DNA of 64,000 nucleotides from Thalassovita sp. (GCF_963691685.1 NZ_OY829290.1:4119001-4183000), one strand, 5' to 3'; counted from the first letter of the stretch, positions 42,235-49,920 are shown. Notes: generated by a model not told the origin, from the sequence alone. Program-made: numbers and translations.

Positions 42235-43356
42235 CTATTTCAAACTCATCACCCGCCCACTTGGCGCCACCACATATTTCCGCACGGTGGCAAACCCCGG
42301 CGGGTTTTGTTCGGCCAGCACCTGATAGGGGCGTTCGGGCAGGATGATACTGCGTTCGGTGCGGGTCGCGCCGGTGTCCACGCCGCGCCCGCCGAAGGGA
42401 TCCAGCGCAAAGACCTCGCGCTCCGCGGTGGAGAACCAGCCGACCTTTTCTTCGACCACCCGCTCGCTTTCCAGCTCCTCAACGGTCCAGGCCAGCGCCC
42501 AATCCTGACCCTCGGGACTGTCGGCATCAGCCAACACCTGACGCAATGGGCCGGACTGGCGGGTAAAGCCATGCGAATACATCGGCCCCACATGCACCCG
42601 GCGCAGTTTCTTGGGATGCAGGTCGTTGAACTGCTCATCAAAGCCTTTGGCAATCGTCACCAGTTTCAACGCCCCAAGACTTTGCGCCATCAGATGGGCC
42701 TGCACCTCGGGCCAGCGGCGTTCATCCTTGGGCAGACCGCGCTTGCCACTGTCCTCCAACTCCATCAGGTAGAGCACGGGCAGGTTCAGCTCACTGTCAT
42801 AAACCGCCCAATGGACCAGGTAGCGTTTACGCTCTTCACCCCGCATCCAGATGGCGCGCGGATCATTGCGGGCCCAAAACAGCTGACCTTTTTGCAATTC
42901 CTCATAGTACAGCCGCTGCGACAGGGCGAATTGCAGCCGGGTGGGCAATTCCTGATCGCCGACAATCTTTTCCACCATCTGCCGTTTCAGCGCCGTGGCC
43001 GTGGGCATGTTTTCCAGATGCTGCTGCGCCTGCATGGCATCATTGGCCATGACCAACAGCTCATTAAAGACCGGAAAACCACTGTCGACCGTGTCAATCG
43101 CCAACGAGCCAAAGAACTGCCCGGTGTCACGGCCCACCAGCAGATATTTCATGCTGAGCGCCCGGAAAGTGAAGCCAATCTGCGTCAGATAGCGGGTGAG
43201 GATATTGGCCTCCAGCGCCGACAATTCGCCCTGCACCTCCATCTGCCCCGCCACCTGCGCCAAATGGCGGGTGATCATGTCGAACTTCTTGAAGTAGCGA
43301 CGCGAGGCAAACAGATCCGTCAGGGCGGAATGATCACGGGTCAGGTCAGTGTTCAT
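42235..43356 (-). CDS. Uncharacterised soluble protein of the AAA+ operon
   Basis: A 373-residue protein starting MNTDLTRDHSALTDLFASRRYFKKFD. No signal peptide or membrane segment, mixed alpha/beta appearance, with FFGSLAIDTVDSGFPVFNELLVMANDAMQAQQHLENM (helical), FWARNDPRAIWMRGE and a C-terminal WTVEELESERVVEEKVGWFS. I recognise no family. It sits 76 bases upstream of the ATPase and 25 bases downstream of a small membrane protein. The ATG at 43356 is preferred over an in-frame TTG two codons earlier. Confidence 0.72.
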   Translation of the reverse strand: MNTDLTRDHSALTDLFASRRYFKKFDMITRHLAQVAGQMEVQGELSALEANILTRYLTQIGFTFRALSMKYLLVGRDTGQFFGSLAIDTVDSGFPVFNELLVMANDAMQAQQHLENMPTATALKRQMVEKIVGDQELPTRLQFALSQRLYYEELQKGQLFWARNDPRAIWMRGEERKRYLVHWAVYDSELNLPVLYLMELEDSGKRGLPKDERRWPEVQAHLMAQSLGALKLVTIAKGFDEQFNDLHPKKLRRVHVGPMYSHGFTRQSGPLRQVLADADSPEGQDWALAWTVEELESERVVEEKVGWFSTAEREVFALDPFGGRGVDTGATRTERSIILPERPYQVLAEQNPPGFATVRKYVVAPSGRVMSLK

Positions 43357-43381
43357 CTGCAAAATCTCAATTCTTTATCGC

Positions 43382-43714
43382 TCAATCGTGGTCCAAATCC
43401 TGTTCCAGCCATCGCTCCAACTGCAAAGCCTTTAGGCCAACCCAAGGAAACCAATTTCCGACGAATCCAAGCAGTATCACTCCATATTGAACAAACCCGA
43501 ATAAAGCAGAGACGACCACGCCCCCTATGTAGAAGACAGACAAACCCACTTGTGAATCCATCACTGCGCTGATTATCAACAACAGGAACAATCCAATCGC
43601 AGCCGCAAAACATCGTCGTTCCAATCTCCGCCACCGTGGGCGAAATCCCGGCGCAAGTTCATTTAAACTGCGGATGCGCAAAGGTTTGCGCTTTGGGAAC
43701 AGGTGCCATTGCAA
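43382..43714 (-). CDS. Small two-helix membrane protein of the AAA+ operon, TTG start
   Basis: A 110-residue protein read from a TTG at 43714 with GGAGAA nine bases upstream. A basic N-terminal arm (FPKRKPLRIRS...RPRWRRLERR) precedes hydrophobic segments CFAAAIGLFLLLIISAVMD and SVFYIGGVVVSALFGFVQYGVILLGFVGNWF. The positive-inside rule puts the arm in the cytoplasm. Base composition is slightly poorer in GC than neighbours. A competing frame on the same strand (43353-43634) lacks these features. No known family. Confidence 0.6.
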   Translation of the reverse strand: MQWHLFPKRKPLRIRSLNELAPGFRPRWRRLERRCFAAAIGLFLLLIISAVMDSQVGLSVFYIGGVVVSALFGFVQYGVILLGFVGNWFPWVGLKALQLERWLEQDLDHD

Positions 43715-43827
43715 TTTAGTTCTCCACCTTTGCCACTATTCCTGCCGGGACACGCAGTGGCCCGGATCGCGCACGACCCCAAAACGAGCTGGGTTTTGCT
43801 TTGGATCCGCTCATAGACGATCCAAAA

Positions 43828-44091
43828 TCACTCAACTGAGAGCCTCCGCGCACCATTTTCTGACCAAACGAACCTAAGTAAAACACAAACAACTAAGACA
43901 ACGCCTGCAATCATGCTTTCAAAACCGTATGAAACGGCAGCAAAATACGCCATTCGCGATACGAACATTCCGACGTTGCCCTGGGCAAACAAGAGCCCGC
44001 CAAGAAGTGCCCCCACTAAGGGCCACACAATTAAAATTGCTCCGAACCCAAGCCAGAATTTCGCAAAATTCTTAGCTCCCTTATCCCCCAT
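43828..44091 (-). CDS. Small two-helix membrane protein of the AAA+ operon
   Basis: An 87-residue protein, MGDKGAKNFAKFWLGFGAILIVWP..., with two hydrophobic segments (about 10-36 and 45-75). Its ATG lies inside the last codons of the coiled-coil gene (11-base overlap, 44081-44091), so translation is coupled. The name-giving TelA relatives in other bacteria are often followed by small membrane partners (XpaC type); this may be an analogous position, not a demonstrated homologue. Confidence 0.65.
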   Translation of the reverse strand: MGDKGAKNFAKFWLGFGAILIVWPLVGALLGGLLFAQGNVGMFVSRMAYFAAVSYGFESMIAGVVLVVCVLLRFVWSENGARRLSVE

Positions 44092-45157
44092 AGAGATTCT
44101 TATCGTGTTTCTCGACGATCTGCTGGAACCGGCGGGCGAAGCGTTCATCGGCTTTGGCTTTGGCCTCCAGCACGTCACGGGCAAAGACCATATGCTCTTC
44201 GTGGGCCTCCATCATATCCGCCATTTTCTGGTTGGTGGCGGTGCCAATCGCGGCCATGGCAGCCTGCGCTTCTTTGTCGGTTTCCACCCCGATTTCATTG
44301 ATCCGGTGGGCGATGTCCTGCTGCTGCGCGGTTTTCAGCGATTTGGTCAGCGCATCGTAGAGCACCACACGCTGCTTGGTGTCTGTCTGCAGCTTGTTGA
44401 TCAGCACCATCTGGGTGGCGGCCTGGTTCTGCAGGCTGTCGACCCAGGATTTGCCTTTCTCGATGTAACGCTCCAGCGTCTGACTTTTGGCCAGCTGCAC
44501 CTGTTCGGACTGCACCAGATCGTTATAGGCCTTGTTCAGATCGGCCAGTTCGGTTTCCAGCTTGGTCCGCTCTGCCGCGTCCTGGGTGACGGAGATCTTG
44601 TTTTCCAGCTCAATGATCTTGGGGTCCATCGCCAGAATATCGGCGCGGGTCTTTTCCAGATCGCCGACGGTCATTTCCCGCTCATCCAGCGTTTCGGTCA
44701 GGTTGACCTCAACCTTTTCCTTCTGCTCATTCAGCACGTCCAGCTGGTTTTCCAGCAGCTTGGTAATGGTGTCGGATTTGGCGATCAGATCCTGCAGCTT
44801 GTCATCGATATTGGCGGTTTTGATCCGCTCCTGCCGCATCGAGTCTGATTTGCCCTTGGAGAAGATGCCAATGAAGCTTTCCCAGCCCGTCTTGGTGCGC
44901 ATCTCATCAAAGTCTTTGGAAAACGCGGCCGTCACATCGTCGAGGCCCATGATCAGCTCAGCGATATTGGCGTTCATCACATCCGTATGGGCATGCACAT
45001 CGTCCAGCGTGGCGTTTTCAATATCGATCGCAACGTCGTCGCCGCTCTTCAATTTGCTGCGCGCGGTTTCAATGCGGCTGGTCAATTCAGAAATCTTGGC
45101 CTGTGCTTCGGCCACCTGTTCCTGAGACTCCCTCACCTGAGCGTCAAAATTCGCCAT
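44081..45157 (-). CDS. Coiled-coil protein, distant TelA (toxic-anion resistance) resemblance; first gene of the AAA+ operon
   Basis: A 358-residue, highly charged, almost entirely helical soluble protein. Long coiled-coil runs cover about 1-35 and 110-235. The segment TGWESFIGIFSKGK followed by IDDKLQDLIAKSDTITKLL (about 90-135) and the later QAATQMVLINKLQTDTKQRVVLYDALTKSLKTAQQ (about 243-280) recall, in order and spacing, the G-F-x-x-[IL]-F and helix blocks of TelA/KlaA proteins. That is my reading, not a search result. GAGGG lies before the ATG. A -35/-10-like pair (TTACAT, 18 bases, ATATAG on the minus strand; 45188-45217) precedes it. Confidence 0.7.
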   Translation of the reverse strand: MANFDAQVRESQEQVAEAQAKISELTSRIETARSKLKSGDDVAIDIENATLDDVHAHTDVMNANIAELIMGLDDVTAAFSKDFDEMRTKTGWESFIGIFSKGKSDSMRQERIKTANIDDKLQDLIAKSDTITKLLENQLDVLNEQKEKVEVNLTETLDEREMTVGDLEKTRADILAMDPKIIELENKISVTQDAAERTKLETELADLNKAYNDLVQSEQVQLAKSQTLERYIEKGKSWVDSLQNQAATQMVLINKLQTDTKQRVVLYDALTKSLKTAQQQDIAHRINEIGVETDKEAQAAMAAIGTATNQKMADMMEAHEEHMVFARDVLEAKAKADERFARRFQQIVEKHDKNLYGG

Positions 45158-45187
45158 TTCAAGTCCCTCTTTTCAATTACTTACAAC

Positions 45188-45217
45188 CTATATGGGTGCG
45201 AGATCACAAAAATGTAA
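45188..45217 (-). promoter_or_regulatory. Possible promoter of the AAA+ operon
   Basis: On the minus strand TTACAT (plus 45212-45217) and ATATAG (plus 45188-45193) are separated by 18 bases, 30 bases upstream of the first gene of the operon. The match to a housekeeping promoter is moderate. Confidence 0.35.
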
Positions 45218-45283
45218 GCCCAATCAGGTTGGCTTGCGGGAACTGTGGCAAAGTCTGTTTGAAAAAGAAAGCGTGGGCTGCGT

Positions 45284-45748
45284 TTAGTCGGGCTGCACCG
45301 CGCGCAATGCCGCGGTGAGGGCAAGGCGCAGTTTGCGGACCTCTGCGCGCAGATCTGCAGCCTCAGCAGCGGTGACGGCACCGGACTGATCCAGACACTG
45401 CGGAATATGCCGCGCCTGTTCTTGCAATGCCCACCCTGCCTCAGTCAGGCGAATGCGCACGCGCCGCTCATCTTCGGGATCGCGCTGGCGGATCACATGG
45501 CCCGCCGCCTCCATCCGTTTCAGCAGCGGCGTCAGGGTCGAGGATTCTAGCGCCAGCGCCTGTCCCAGATCACCAACGGGCCGGTCATCGCGTTCCCACA
45601 GCAACAGCATCACCAGATACTGCGGATAGGTCAGCCCCATGGGATCCAAAAGCGGCTTGTAAAGCTTGGTAAACGCGTGCGAGGCCGCGTAGATCTCAAA
45701 GCAAAGCTGCTGATCCAAGGTCTGTGTCGGTGAGGTTGATCCAGTCAT
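45284..45748 (-). CDS. ohrR: MarR family peroxide sensor OhrR
   Basis: A 154-residue MarR-type repressor. The N-terminal peroxidatic cysteine C16 in LDQQLCFEIYAASHAFTKLYKPLL is the OhrR signature, followed by LGLTYPQYLVMLLLWE-like GLTYPQYLVMLLLWE and the winged helix LALESSTLTPLLKRMEAAGHVIR. Organic hydroperoxides oxidise the cysteine and release DNA. No good ribosome site precedes the ATG at 45748, so the message may be leaderless. Divergent from ohr with two identical palindromes between them. Confidence 0.94.
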   Translation of the reverse strand: MTGSTSPTQTLDQQLCFEIYAASHAFTKLYKPLLDPMGLTYPQYLVMLLLWERDDRPVGDLGQALALESSTLTPLLKRMEAAGHVIRQRDPEDERRVRIRLTEAGWALQEQARHIPQCLDQSGAVTAAEAADLRAEVRKLRLALTAALRAVQPD

Positions 45749-45762
45749 GGGTCAAAAATAAG

Positions 45763-45772
45763 TCGTGCACGA
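45763..45772. promoter_or_regulatory. OhrR operator, ohrR-proximal copy
   Basis: Perfect palindrome TCGTGCACGA, followed by TTATAT. On the minus strand TATAAT overlaps its edge (plus 45772-45777), a good -10 for ohrR. Confidence 0.75.
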
Positions 45773-45817
45773 TTATATCGCAAGACTTGACAGATGACCT
45801 GTCAGGCTCAATTTATA

Positions 45818-45827
45818 TCGTGCACGA
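45818..45827. promoter_or_regulatory. OhrR operator, ohr-proximal copy
   Basis: Second TCGTGCACGA, here extended to ATCGTGCACGAT (45817-45828), overlapping the region just downstream of a TTGACA box (45787-45792) with an AT-rich -10 near 45811-45817. Centre-to-centre distance from the other copy is 55 bases, about five helical turns. Confidence 0.75.
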
Positions 45828-45853
45828 TTTAATTGTCCGATAAAGGAATCACC

Positions 45854-46285
45854 ATGCTTGAGAAAATCCTCTACCAGACCGCCGCCACCGCAACCGGGGG
45901 CCGCGACGGCGCCGCCAGCTTTGCCGACAGTGACGCAACCTTTGCCCTCGCCGCCCCCAAGGCGCTGGGGGGTAATGGTGAGGGCGTGAACCCGGAACAA
46001 CTGTTTGCTGCCGGCTACGCGGCCTGTTTCCTCTCAGCCTTGAAACACGTGGCTGCTGCCCAGAAAATCGACGTCCCGGCGGAGGCCAACACCGAGGTCA
46101 GCGTCGGCCTTGGCCCACGCAGCGATGGCGGGTTTGGCCTGAAAGTTGACATCAGCGTTGACCTGCCTGGCATGGCAGCAGAACAGGCAGAAACCCTGAT
46201 CGCCACGGCCCATCAAGTCTGCCCCTACTCCAATGCCACCCGCGGCAACCTAGACATCACCCCACGCCTGAAAGCAGTGGCCTAA
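45854..46285 (+). CDS. ohr: Organic hydroperoxide resistance protein
   Basis: A 143-residue OsmC/Ohr-fold thiol peroxidase that reduces organic hydroperoxides using lipoyl thiols. Both catalytic cysteines are present, in AAGYAACFLSALKHVA and AHQVCPYSNATRGN, and the N-terminus EKILYQTAATATGGRDG is typical. AAGGAATC precedes the ATG at 45854. Controlled by the divergent OhrR through the paired operators. A GC-rich hairpin closes the gene. Confidence 0.96.
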   Translation: MLEKILYQTAATATGGRDGAASFADSDATFALAAPKALGGNGEGVNPEQLFAAGYAACFLSALKHVAAAQKIDVPAEANTEVSVGLGPRSDGGFGLKVDISVDLPGMAAEQAETLIATAHQVCPYSNATRGNLDITPRLKAVA

Positions 46286-46293
46286 AAAACAGA

Positions 46294-46314
46294 GGGAGGG
46301 CACCGAGCCCTCCC
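46294..46314 (+). terminator. Hairpin after ohr
   Basis: GGGAGGGC (46294-46301) and GCCCTCCC (46307-46314), loop ACCGA; no strong T-tract after it. Confidence 0.55.
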
Positions 46315-46327
46315 ACGCCAATTTAAT

Positions 46328-46388
46328 GAATAGGTCCCTATAGCTGCCCAATTGTCGATGCCAGCAATGCGGATGAACCCGCCCTTCG
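46328..46388 (+). repeat. Diverged direct repeat, copy 1
   Basis: About 60 bases (GAATAGG...CCCTTCG) that match copy 2 at 46826-46888 with clustered differences; the shared core is ATTGTCGATG-x-CAGCA-x-TGCGG. Non-coding, flanking the small gene at 46488. It resembles short degenerate intergenic repeats that are scattered in roseobacter genomes. Confidence 0.65.
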
Positions 46389-46487
46389 CTTTGGCTGCAC
46401 CACTTACAAAATTTCAACTATAAGGTAGCATTTATCCTTGCTGTCAGTTTGGTTTTGACTACGAATCATCATGAACATGGAGGCAGG

Positions 46488-46787
46488 ATGATTATGGAAA
46501 GCACGGTAACGACTTCAGCCAACGGAAACAGCTGGGAAGTGATTCCGGCCAACACCTTCGCAGGAGTTATCCTCGGCGTGTTGTTCGTCTATCTTTTTTT
46601 CCGCCACTTCATGTTCGTGCTCATGTTCGCGGACTTGATTCTGGGTTGGCTGCGTAAATTCAACTGGTTCCCCAAAGAGGGGAAACGAATGAAGACGTTT
46701 ATCCATTGGATCGTCGCGCTGACGCTGTTTCTTGGTTTTTTACTACTCGCCGGGTCAGCCGGTTGGCTGGAATTCATTCCGCAATAG
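46488..46787 (+). CDS. Small membrane protein of unknown function
   Basis: A 99-residue protein with two hydrophobic stretches (NTFAGVILGVLFVYLFFRHFMFVLMFADLIL and FIHWIVALTLFLGFLLLAGSAGWLEFI) joined by a basic loop (RKFNWFPKEGKRMK). GGAGGCAGG precedes the ATG at 46488; a second ATG two codons later is possible. Local GC content is lower than the surroundings and it is bracketed by a pair of diverged repeats, so it may be a later arrival. No family recognised. Confidence 0.55.
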   Translation: MIMESTVTTSANGNSWEVIPANTFAGVILGVLFVYLFFRHFMFVLMFADLILGWLRKFNWFPKEGKRMKTFIHWIVALTLFLGFLLLAGSAGWLEFIPQ

Positions 46788-46825
46788 CAGCCAACAGGGC
46801 TACGTGCTCCTCTTGCCTAGCTAGT

Positions 46826-46888
46826 GAGTAGGCCCAAATAGAAGCCCAAATTGTCGATGTCAGCAGTGCGGGACGAAGCAGGCCTTCG
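46826..46888 (+). repeat. Diverged direct repeat, copy 2
   Basis: Same element and orientation as 46328-46388, 498 bases away, with the core ATTGTCGATGTCAGCAGTGCGG. It ends six bases before the stop of the minus-strand gene at 46894. Confidence 0.65.
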
Positions 46889-46893
46889 GAAAC

Positions 46894-47292
46894 TCAAGTC
46901 AACGGTTTCTTTGGCGCATAATTTCTCCACAATGTGCGTACCTCGGTGCTTAGTCTGTTCCAAACATGGCTGGGAACCGTGTTTGTATCTTTTCCCGTAA
47001 ACCCAGTTTGATCCACGCCGGTCAGGAACCACCAAAATACCTCAAGACCATCCTCAGCTTCGATGAACTCCATCCAACCTTCGGCAATCAACCCGCTGTC
47101 TTTGTGAAGAATCGCGATACCGGAAAAGTTCTCAATTTCCCCGTCAAGCCAACGCATTCGATGACCCTCGACACAGCGTGCCGACCAATCAAACTGAATG
47201 TCAGAACGCTGATAGGTCTGCTGTTCGGGTAAGTACTGATTTAAGTCGGCAATAAGCTTTTCTTCGACAAACGCTCGAAGTTTGGGACCCAT
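46894..47292 (-). CDS. Hypothetical cytoplasmic protein
   Basis: A 132-residue protein (MGPKLRAFVEEKLIADLNQYLP...) with no signal or membrane segment, mixed alpha/beta, Trp-rich (EVFWWFLTG; HVWNRLSTEVRTLWRN). No family recognised. An in-frame TTG at 47319 would add nine residues. Lower GC and unrelated neighbours; it could be an orphan acquired with the repeat-flanked segment. Whether it is expressed cannot be told from sequence. Confidence 0.5.
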   Translation of the reverse strand: MGPKLRAFVEEKLIADLNQYLPEQQTYQRSDIQFDWSARCVEGHRMRWLDGEIENFSGIAILHKDSGLIAEGWMEFIEAEDGLEVFWWFLTGVDQTGFTGKDTNTVPSHVWNRLSTEVRTLWRNYAPKKPLT

Positions 47293-47466
47293 ACAATCTG
47301 AGGAACCGCGTTCGTCCAAAATGTCATCCGATACTTTTGCTCTACATGCTCAGCATCTCTAACCAACGTTGGCATTTTTTCAAGTTCAGAGCGTCACTTT
47401 GGGCTCAAAGCAGACCCCGAACAAAATTCCAAGGAATCGGCATATAGCGCCCCTACTCACAGCCAC

Positions 47467-47495
47467 AAAAAAGGGAGGGCAAATCGCCCTCCCTT
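47467..47495 (-). terminator. Intrinsic terminator of the creatinase gene
   Basis: AAGGGAGGGC (47471-47480) and GCCCTCCCTT (47486-47495), loop of five; on the minus strand followed by TTTTTT. Confidence 0.88.
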
Positions 47496-47516
47496 CCGCT
47501 TTTCTAGATCGCAGCC

Positions 47517-48725
47517 TCACCCAACCACGTTGAACTCCGGCCCGTAGGGGTAGCCGGTGATGTTTTCATTGCCGTCTTCGGTGATGATCAGGATGTCATG
47601 TTCGCGGTAGCCGCCCGCACCCGGCTGGCCGTCAGCGATGGTCAGCATCGGTTCCATCGAGATCACCATGCCCGGCTCCAGCACCGTGTCGATGTCTTCG
47701 CGCAGTTCCAGACCCGCCTCGCGGCCATAGTAATGCGACAAGACCCCGAAGGAATGGCCATAGCCAAAGGTCCGGTATTGCAGCATGTCGCGTTCGGCGA
47801 AGAACTCATTGATCTGATGGGTCACCTCGGCGCAGCTGGCGCCGGGTTTCAGCAGCGAGATGCCCAGCTCATGGGCGCCGACATTGGCCTGCCAGTAGTT
47901 CAGGCTGGCGTCATCCACCTCACCCACAAACATCGTGCGTTCCAGCGCGGTGTAATAGCCCGAAATCATCGGGAAGGTGTTCAGCGACAGGATATCGCCG
48001 CGCTGCAACCGGCGCGCGGTCACAGGATTGTGGGCGCCATCGGTGTTGATGCCGGATTGGAACCAGACCCAGGTGTCACGGTATTCGGCATCGGGGAAGC
48101 GTTTGGCAATCTCCAGCTCCATCGCGTCACGACCGGCCATGGCCACATCAATCTCGCGCACGCCCTCCTTCACCGCATCACGGATCGCATAACCGCCCAC
48201 ATCCGCCACCGCGGCGCCGGCGCGGATCATCTCCAGCTCGGCAGCAGATTTGTGCATCCGCTGCACCATGGTCGGCTCATAAAGGTCCACGGTCTTGGAG
48301 GGGCTCAGGAAAGCATCCAGTTTGGACTTCTGCAGCAGGCTCAGGTGGTCGCTTTCATAGCCGATCACCTTGCCAGCCCCGGTGACCGACAGGATGGCGC
48401 GCCAGTAATTGTCACGCTGCCAGTCGGTATAGGTGATGTTATCGCCATAGCAGCGCCGCCAGGGCTGACCGGCATCAATACCGGCCGAGATGGTCACACA
48501 TTCGCTGGCCGTCACCACCAGCGCATAGGGCCGCCCAAAGGCGCAGTAGGTGAAGCCCGAATAGTATGAGATGTTGTGCATCGAGGAAAACACAGCCGCG
48601 TCGGCCCCTGTGTCGATCAGGATCTTGCGCAGCCCAGCGACACGCGCGGCATATTCGCTGTCTGCAAATTGCAGGGCAGCTTTTTCCCCATTGTGGAAAC
48701 GATAGAACTCAGGACGAGATGTCAT
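47517..48725 (-). CDS. Creatinase (creatine amidinohydrolase)
   Basis: A 402-residue M24-fold hydrolase splitting creatine into sarcosine and urea. The match to Pseudomonas-type creatinase is close along its length: FGRPYALVVT, GQPWRR, YTDWQRDNY, WFQSGINTDGAHNPVT with catalytic H232, YYTALERT with E262, FGYGHSFG-x-LSHYYGREAG with H324, and VISMEPM with E358; metal ligands of true M24 peptidases are replaced, as in creatinase. AAGGAGGG precedes the ATG at 48725. No sarcosine oxidase, creatininase or urease gene lies nearby. Confidence 0.92.
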   Translation of the reverse strand: MTSRPEFYRFHNGEKAALQFADSEYAARVAGLRKILIDTGADAAVFSSMHNISYYSGFTYCAFGRPYALVVTASECVTISAGIDAGQPWRRCYGDNITYTDWQRDNYWRAILSVTGAGKVIGYESDHLSLLQKSKLDAFLSPSKTVDLYEPTMVQRMHKSAAELEMIRAGAAVADVGGYAIRDAVKEGVREIDVAMAGRDAMELEIAKRFPDAEYRDTWVWFQSGINTDGAHNPVTARRLQRGDILSLNTFPMISGYYTALERTMFVGEVDDASLNYWQANVGAHELGISLLKPGASCAEVTHQINEFFAERDMLQYRTFGYGHSFGVLSHYYGREAGLELREDIDTVLEPGMVISMEPMLTIADGQPGAGGYREHDILIITEDGNENITGYPYGPEFNVVG

Positions 48726-48918
48726 TTGTTGACCCTCCTTAATCAAAAGAAAGGTCCCGGCGTTCAGGACGGATTGCACGGTGGCCCATTGTTCTGGCTT
48801 ACCTTAGGCAAGCAACAATGCGGGCGACGCCATCGCCCAGCCCCGTATATGCCACAACTTGCCGATCCCGCAGATTCAGGCAAGATGTTTTGCGACCTAT
48901 TTGACGGAAAAACGAACT

Positions 48919-49920
48919 ATGCCCGAAAAATCTGCCCCCGGCCCACGCAATCTGATCACCGATGTCGCGGGGCTGCGTGTTGGCAACGCCGAAGATCCCC
49001 ATATCAAAACCGGTGTGACCGTGCTGCTGGGCGATCAGCCCTTTACCTGCGGGGTGCATGTCATGGGTGGCGCCCCGGGCACCCGCGAAACCGATCTGCT
49101 GGCGCCGGACAAAACGGTGGAACAGGTGGACGCGCTGGTCTTGTCCGGCGGCTCAGCCTTTGGGCTGGATGCGCCCTCAGGCGTTGCCGATGCGCTGCGG
49201 GCCCAGGGGCGCGGCTTCAAGGTGGGCGATCAACTGGTGCCGATCGTGCCCGGCGCGATCCTGTTTGACCTGATCAACGGGGGGGACAAGAACTGGACCG
49301 AAAACCCCTATAAGCGCCTTGGCGCCGCTGCACTTGCCAATACCAACGAAGATTTTGCGCTTGGCTCCGTCGGGGCGGGCACCGGGGCAACAACCGCCAA
49401 CCTGAAAGGCGGGCTTGGATCGGCCTCCTTCACCCTGCCCTCAGGCCACACCGTGGCGGCGCTGGTTGCGGTGAACGCGCTGGGATCTGCGGTTGTCGGC
49501 GATGGCCCGCAGTTTTGGGCCGCGCCCTTTGAGCAGACAGCGGAGTTTGGCGGCAAAGGCGTGGCGCAGCACTACCCTGAGCCCCATGTGCCGCCCACAA
49601 AACTGGCCGCCCATGCCAACACCACCATTGGTATCATCGCCACAGACGCCACACTGACCCAGGCGCAATGCACCCGATTGGCCACCGCCGCCCATGATGG
49701 CTATGCCCGGGCGCTGTTTCCGGCCCATACGCCGATGGATGGGGATCTGATTTTTGCTGCCAGCACCGGCAAGAACCCCCTGACCGATCCAATTGCCGAT
49801 ACGCTCTATCTGGGTCATGCGGCCGCAACCGTGATGGCACGCGCCATTGCCCGCGCGATCTATCACGCCAGCGATGAGCCCAATGATGCCCAGCCCACCT
49901 GGGCCGCGCGCCACGGCTAG
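48919..49920 (+). CDS. P1 (S58/DmpA-like) family peptidase, self-processing Ntn-type hydrolase
   Basis: A 333-residue protein of the DmpA/6-aminohexanoate-oligomer-hydrolase superfamily. Typical blocks: NLITDVAGLRVGNAED, GGAPGTRETDLL, LSGGSAFGLDA, GSVGAGTGATTANLKGG and, near residue 230, AHANTTIGIIATDA, where the Asn-Thr pair corresponds to the autocleavage site and Thr nucleophile of nylon hydrolase; this assignment is inferred. Members cleave amino-terminal residues or amides. Divergent from the creatinase gene with about 190 bases between; a shared role in amide or guanidino-compound use is possible. Confidence 0.88.
   Translation: MPEKSAPGPRNLITDVAGLRVGNAEDPHIKTGVTVLLGDQPFTCGVHVMGGAPGTRETDLLAPDKTVEQVDALVLSGGSAFGLDAPSGVADALRAQGRGFKVGDQLVPIVPGAILFDLINGGDKNWTENPYKRLGAAALANTNEDFALGSVGAGTGATTANLKGGLGSASFTLPSGHTVAALVAVNALGSAVVGDGPQFWAAPFEQTAEFGGKGVAQHYPEPHVPPTKLAAHANTTIGIIATDATLTQAQCTRLATAAHDGYARALFPAHTPMDGDLIFAASTGKNPLTDPIADTLYLGHAAATVMARAIARAIYHASDEPNDAQPTWAARHG

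Noticed and set aside
43353..43634. Alternative minus-strand frame overlapping the 110-residue membrane gene
   Set aside because: Overlaps the start of the 373-residue gene, lacks a ribosome site, and the competing frame has better start context and clear hydrophobic segments.
37301..45157. AAA+ operon as a phage-defence island
   Set aside because: No nuclease, toxin, methylase, integrase or other defence gene nearby, and base composition resembles the core genome; a resident envelope system fits better.
46328..46888. Direct repeats as CRISPR or attachment sites
   Set aside because: Only two diverged copies, no regular spacers, no cas or integrase genes and no tRNA gene.
47517..48725. Xaa-Pro aminopeptidase or ectoine hydrolase identity
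   Set aside because: The catalytic and surrounding residues follow creatinase numbering and sequence closely and the five metal ligands of M24 peptidases are not kept.
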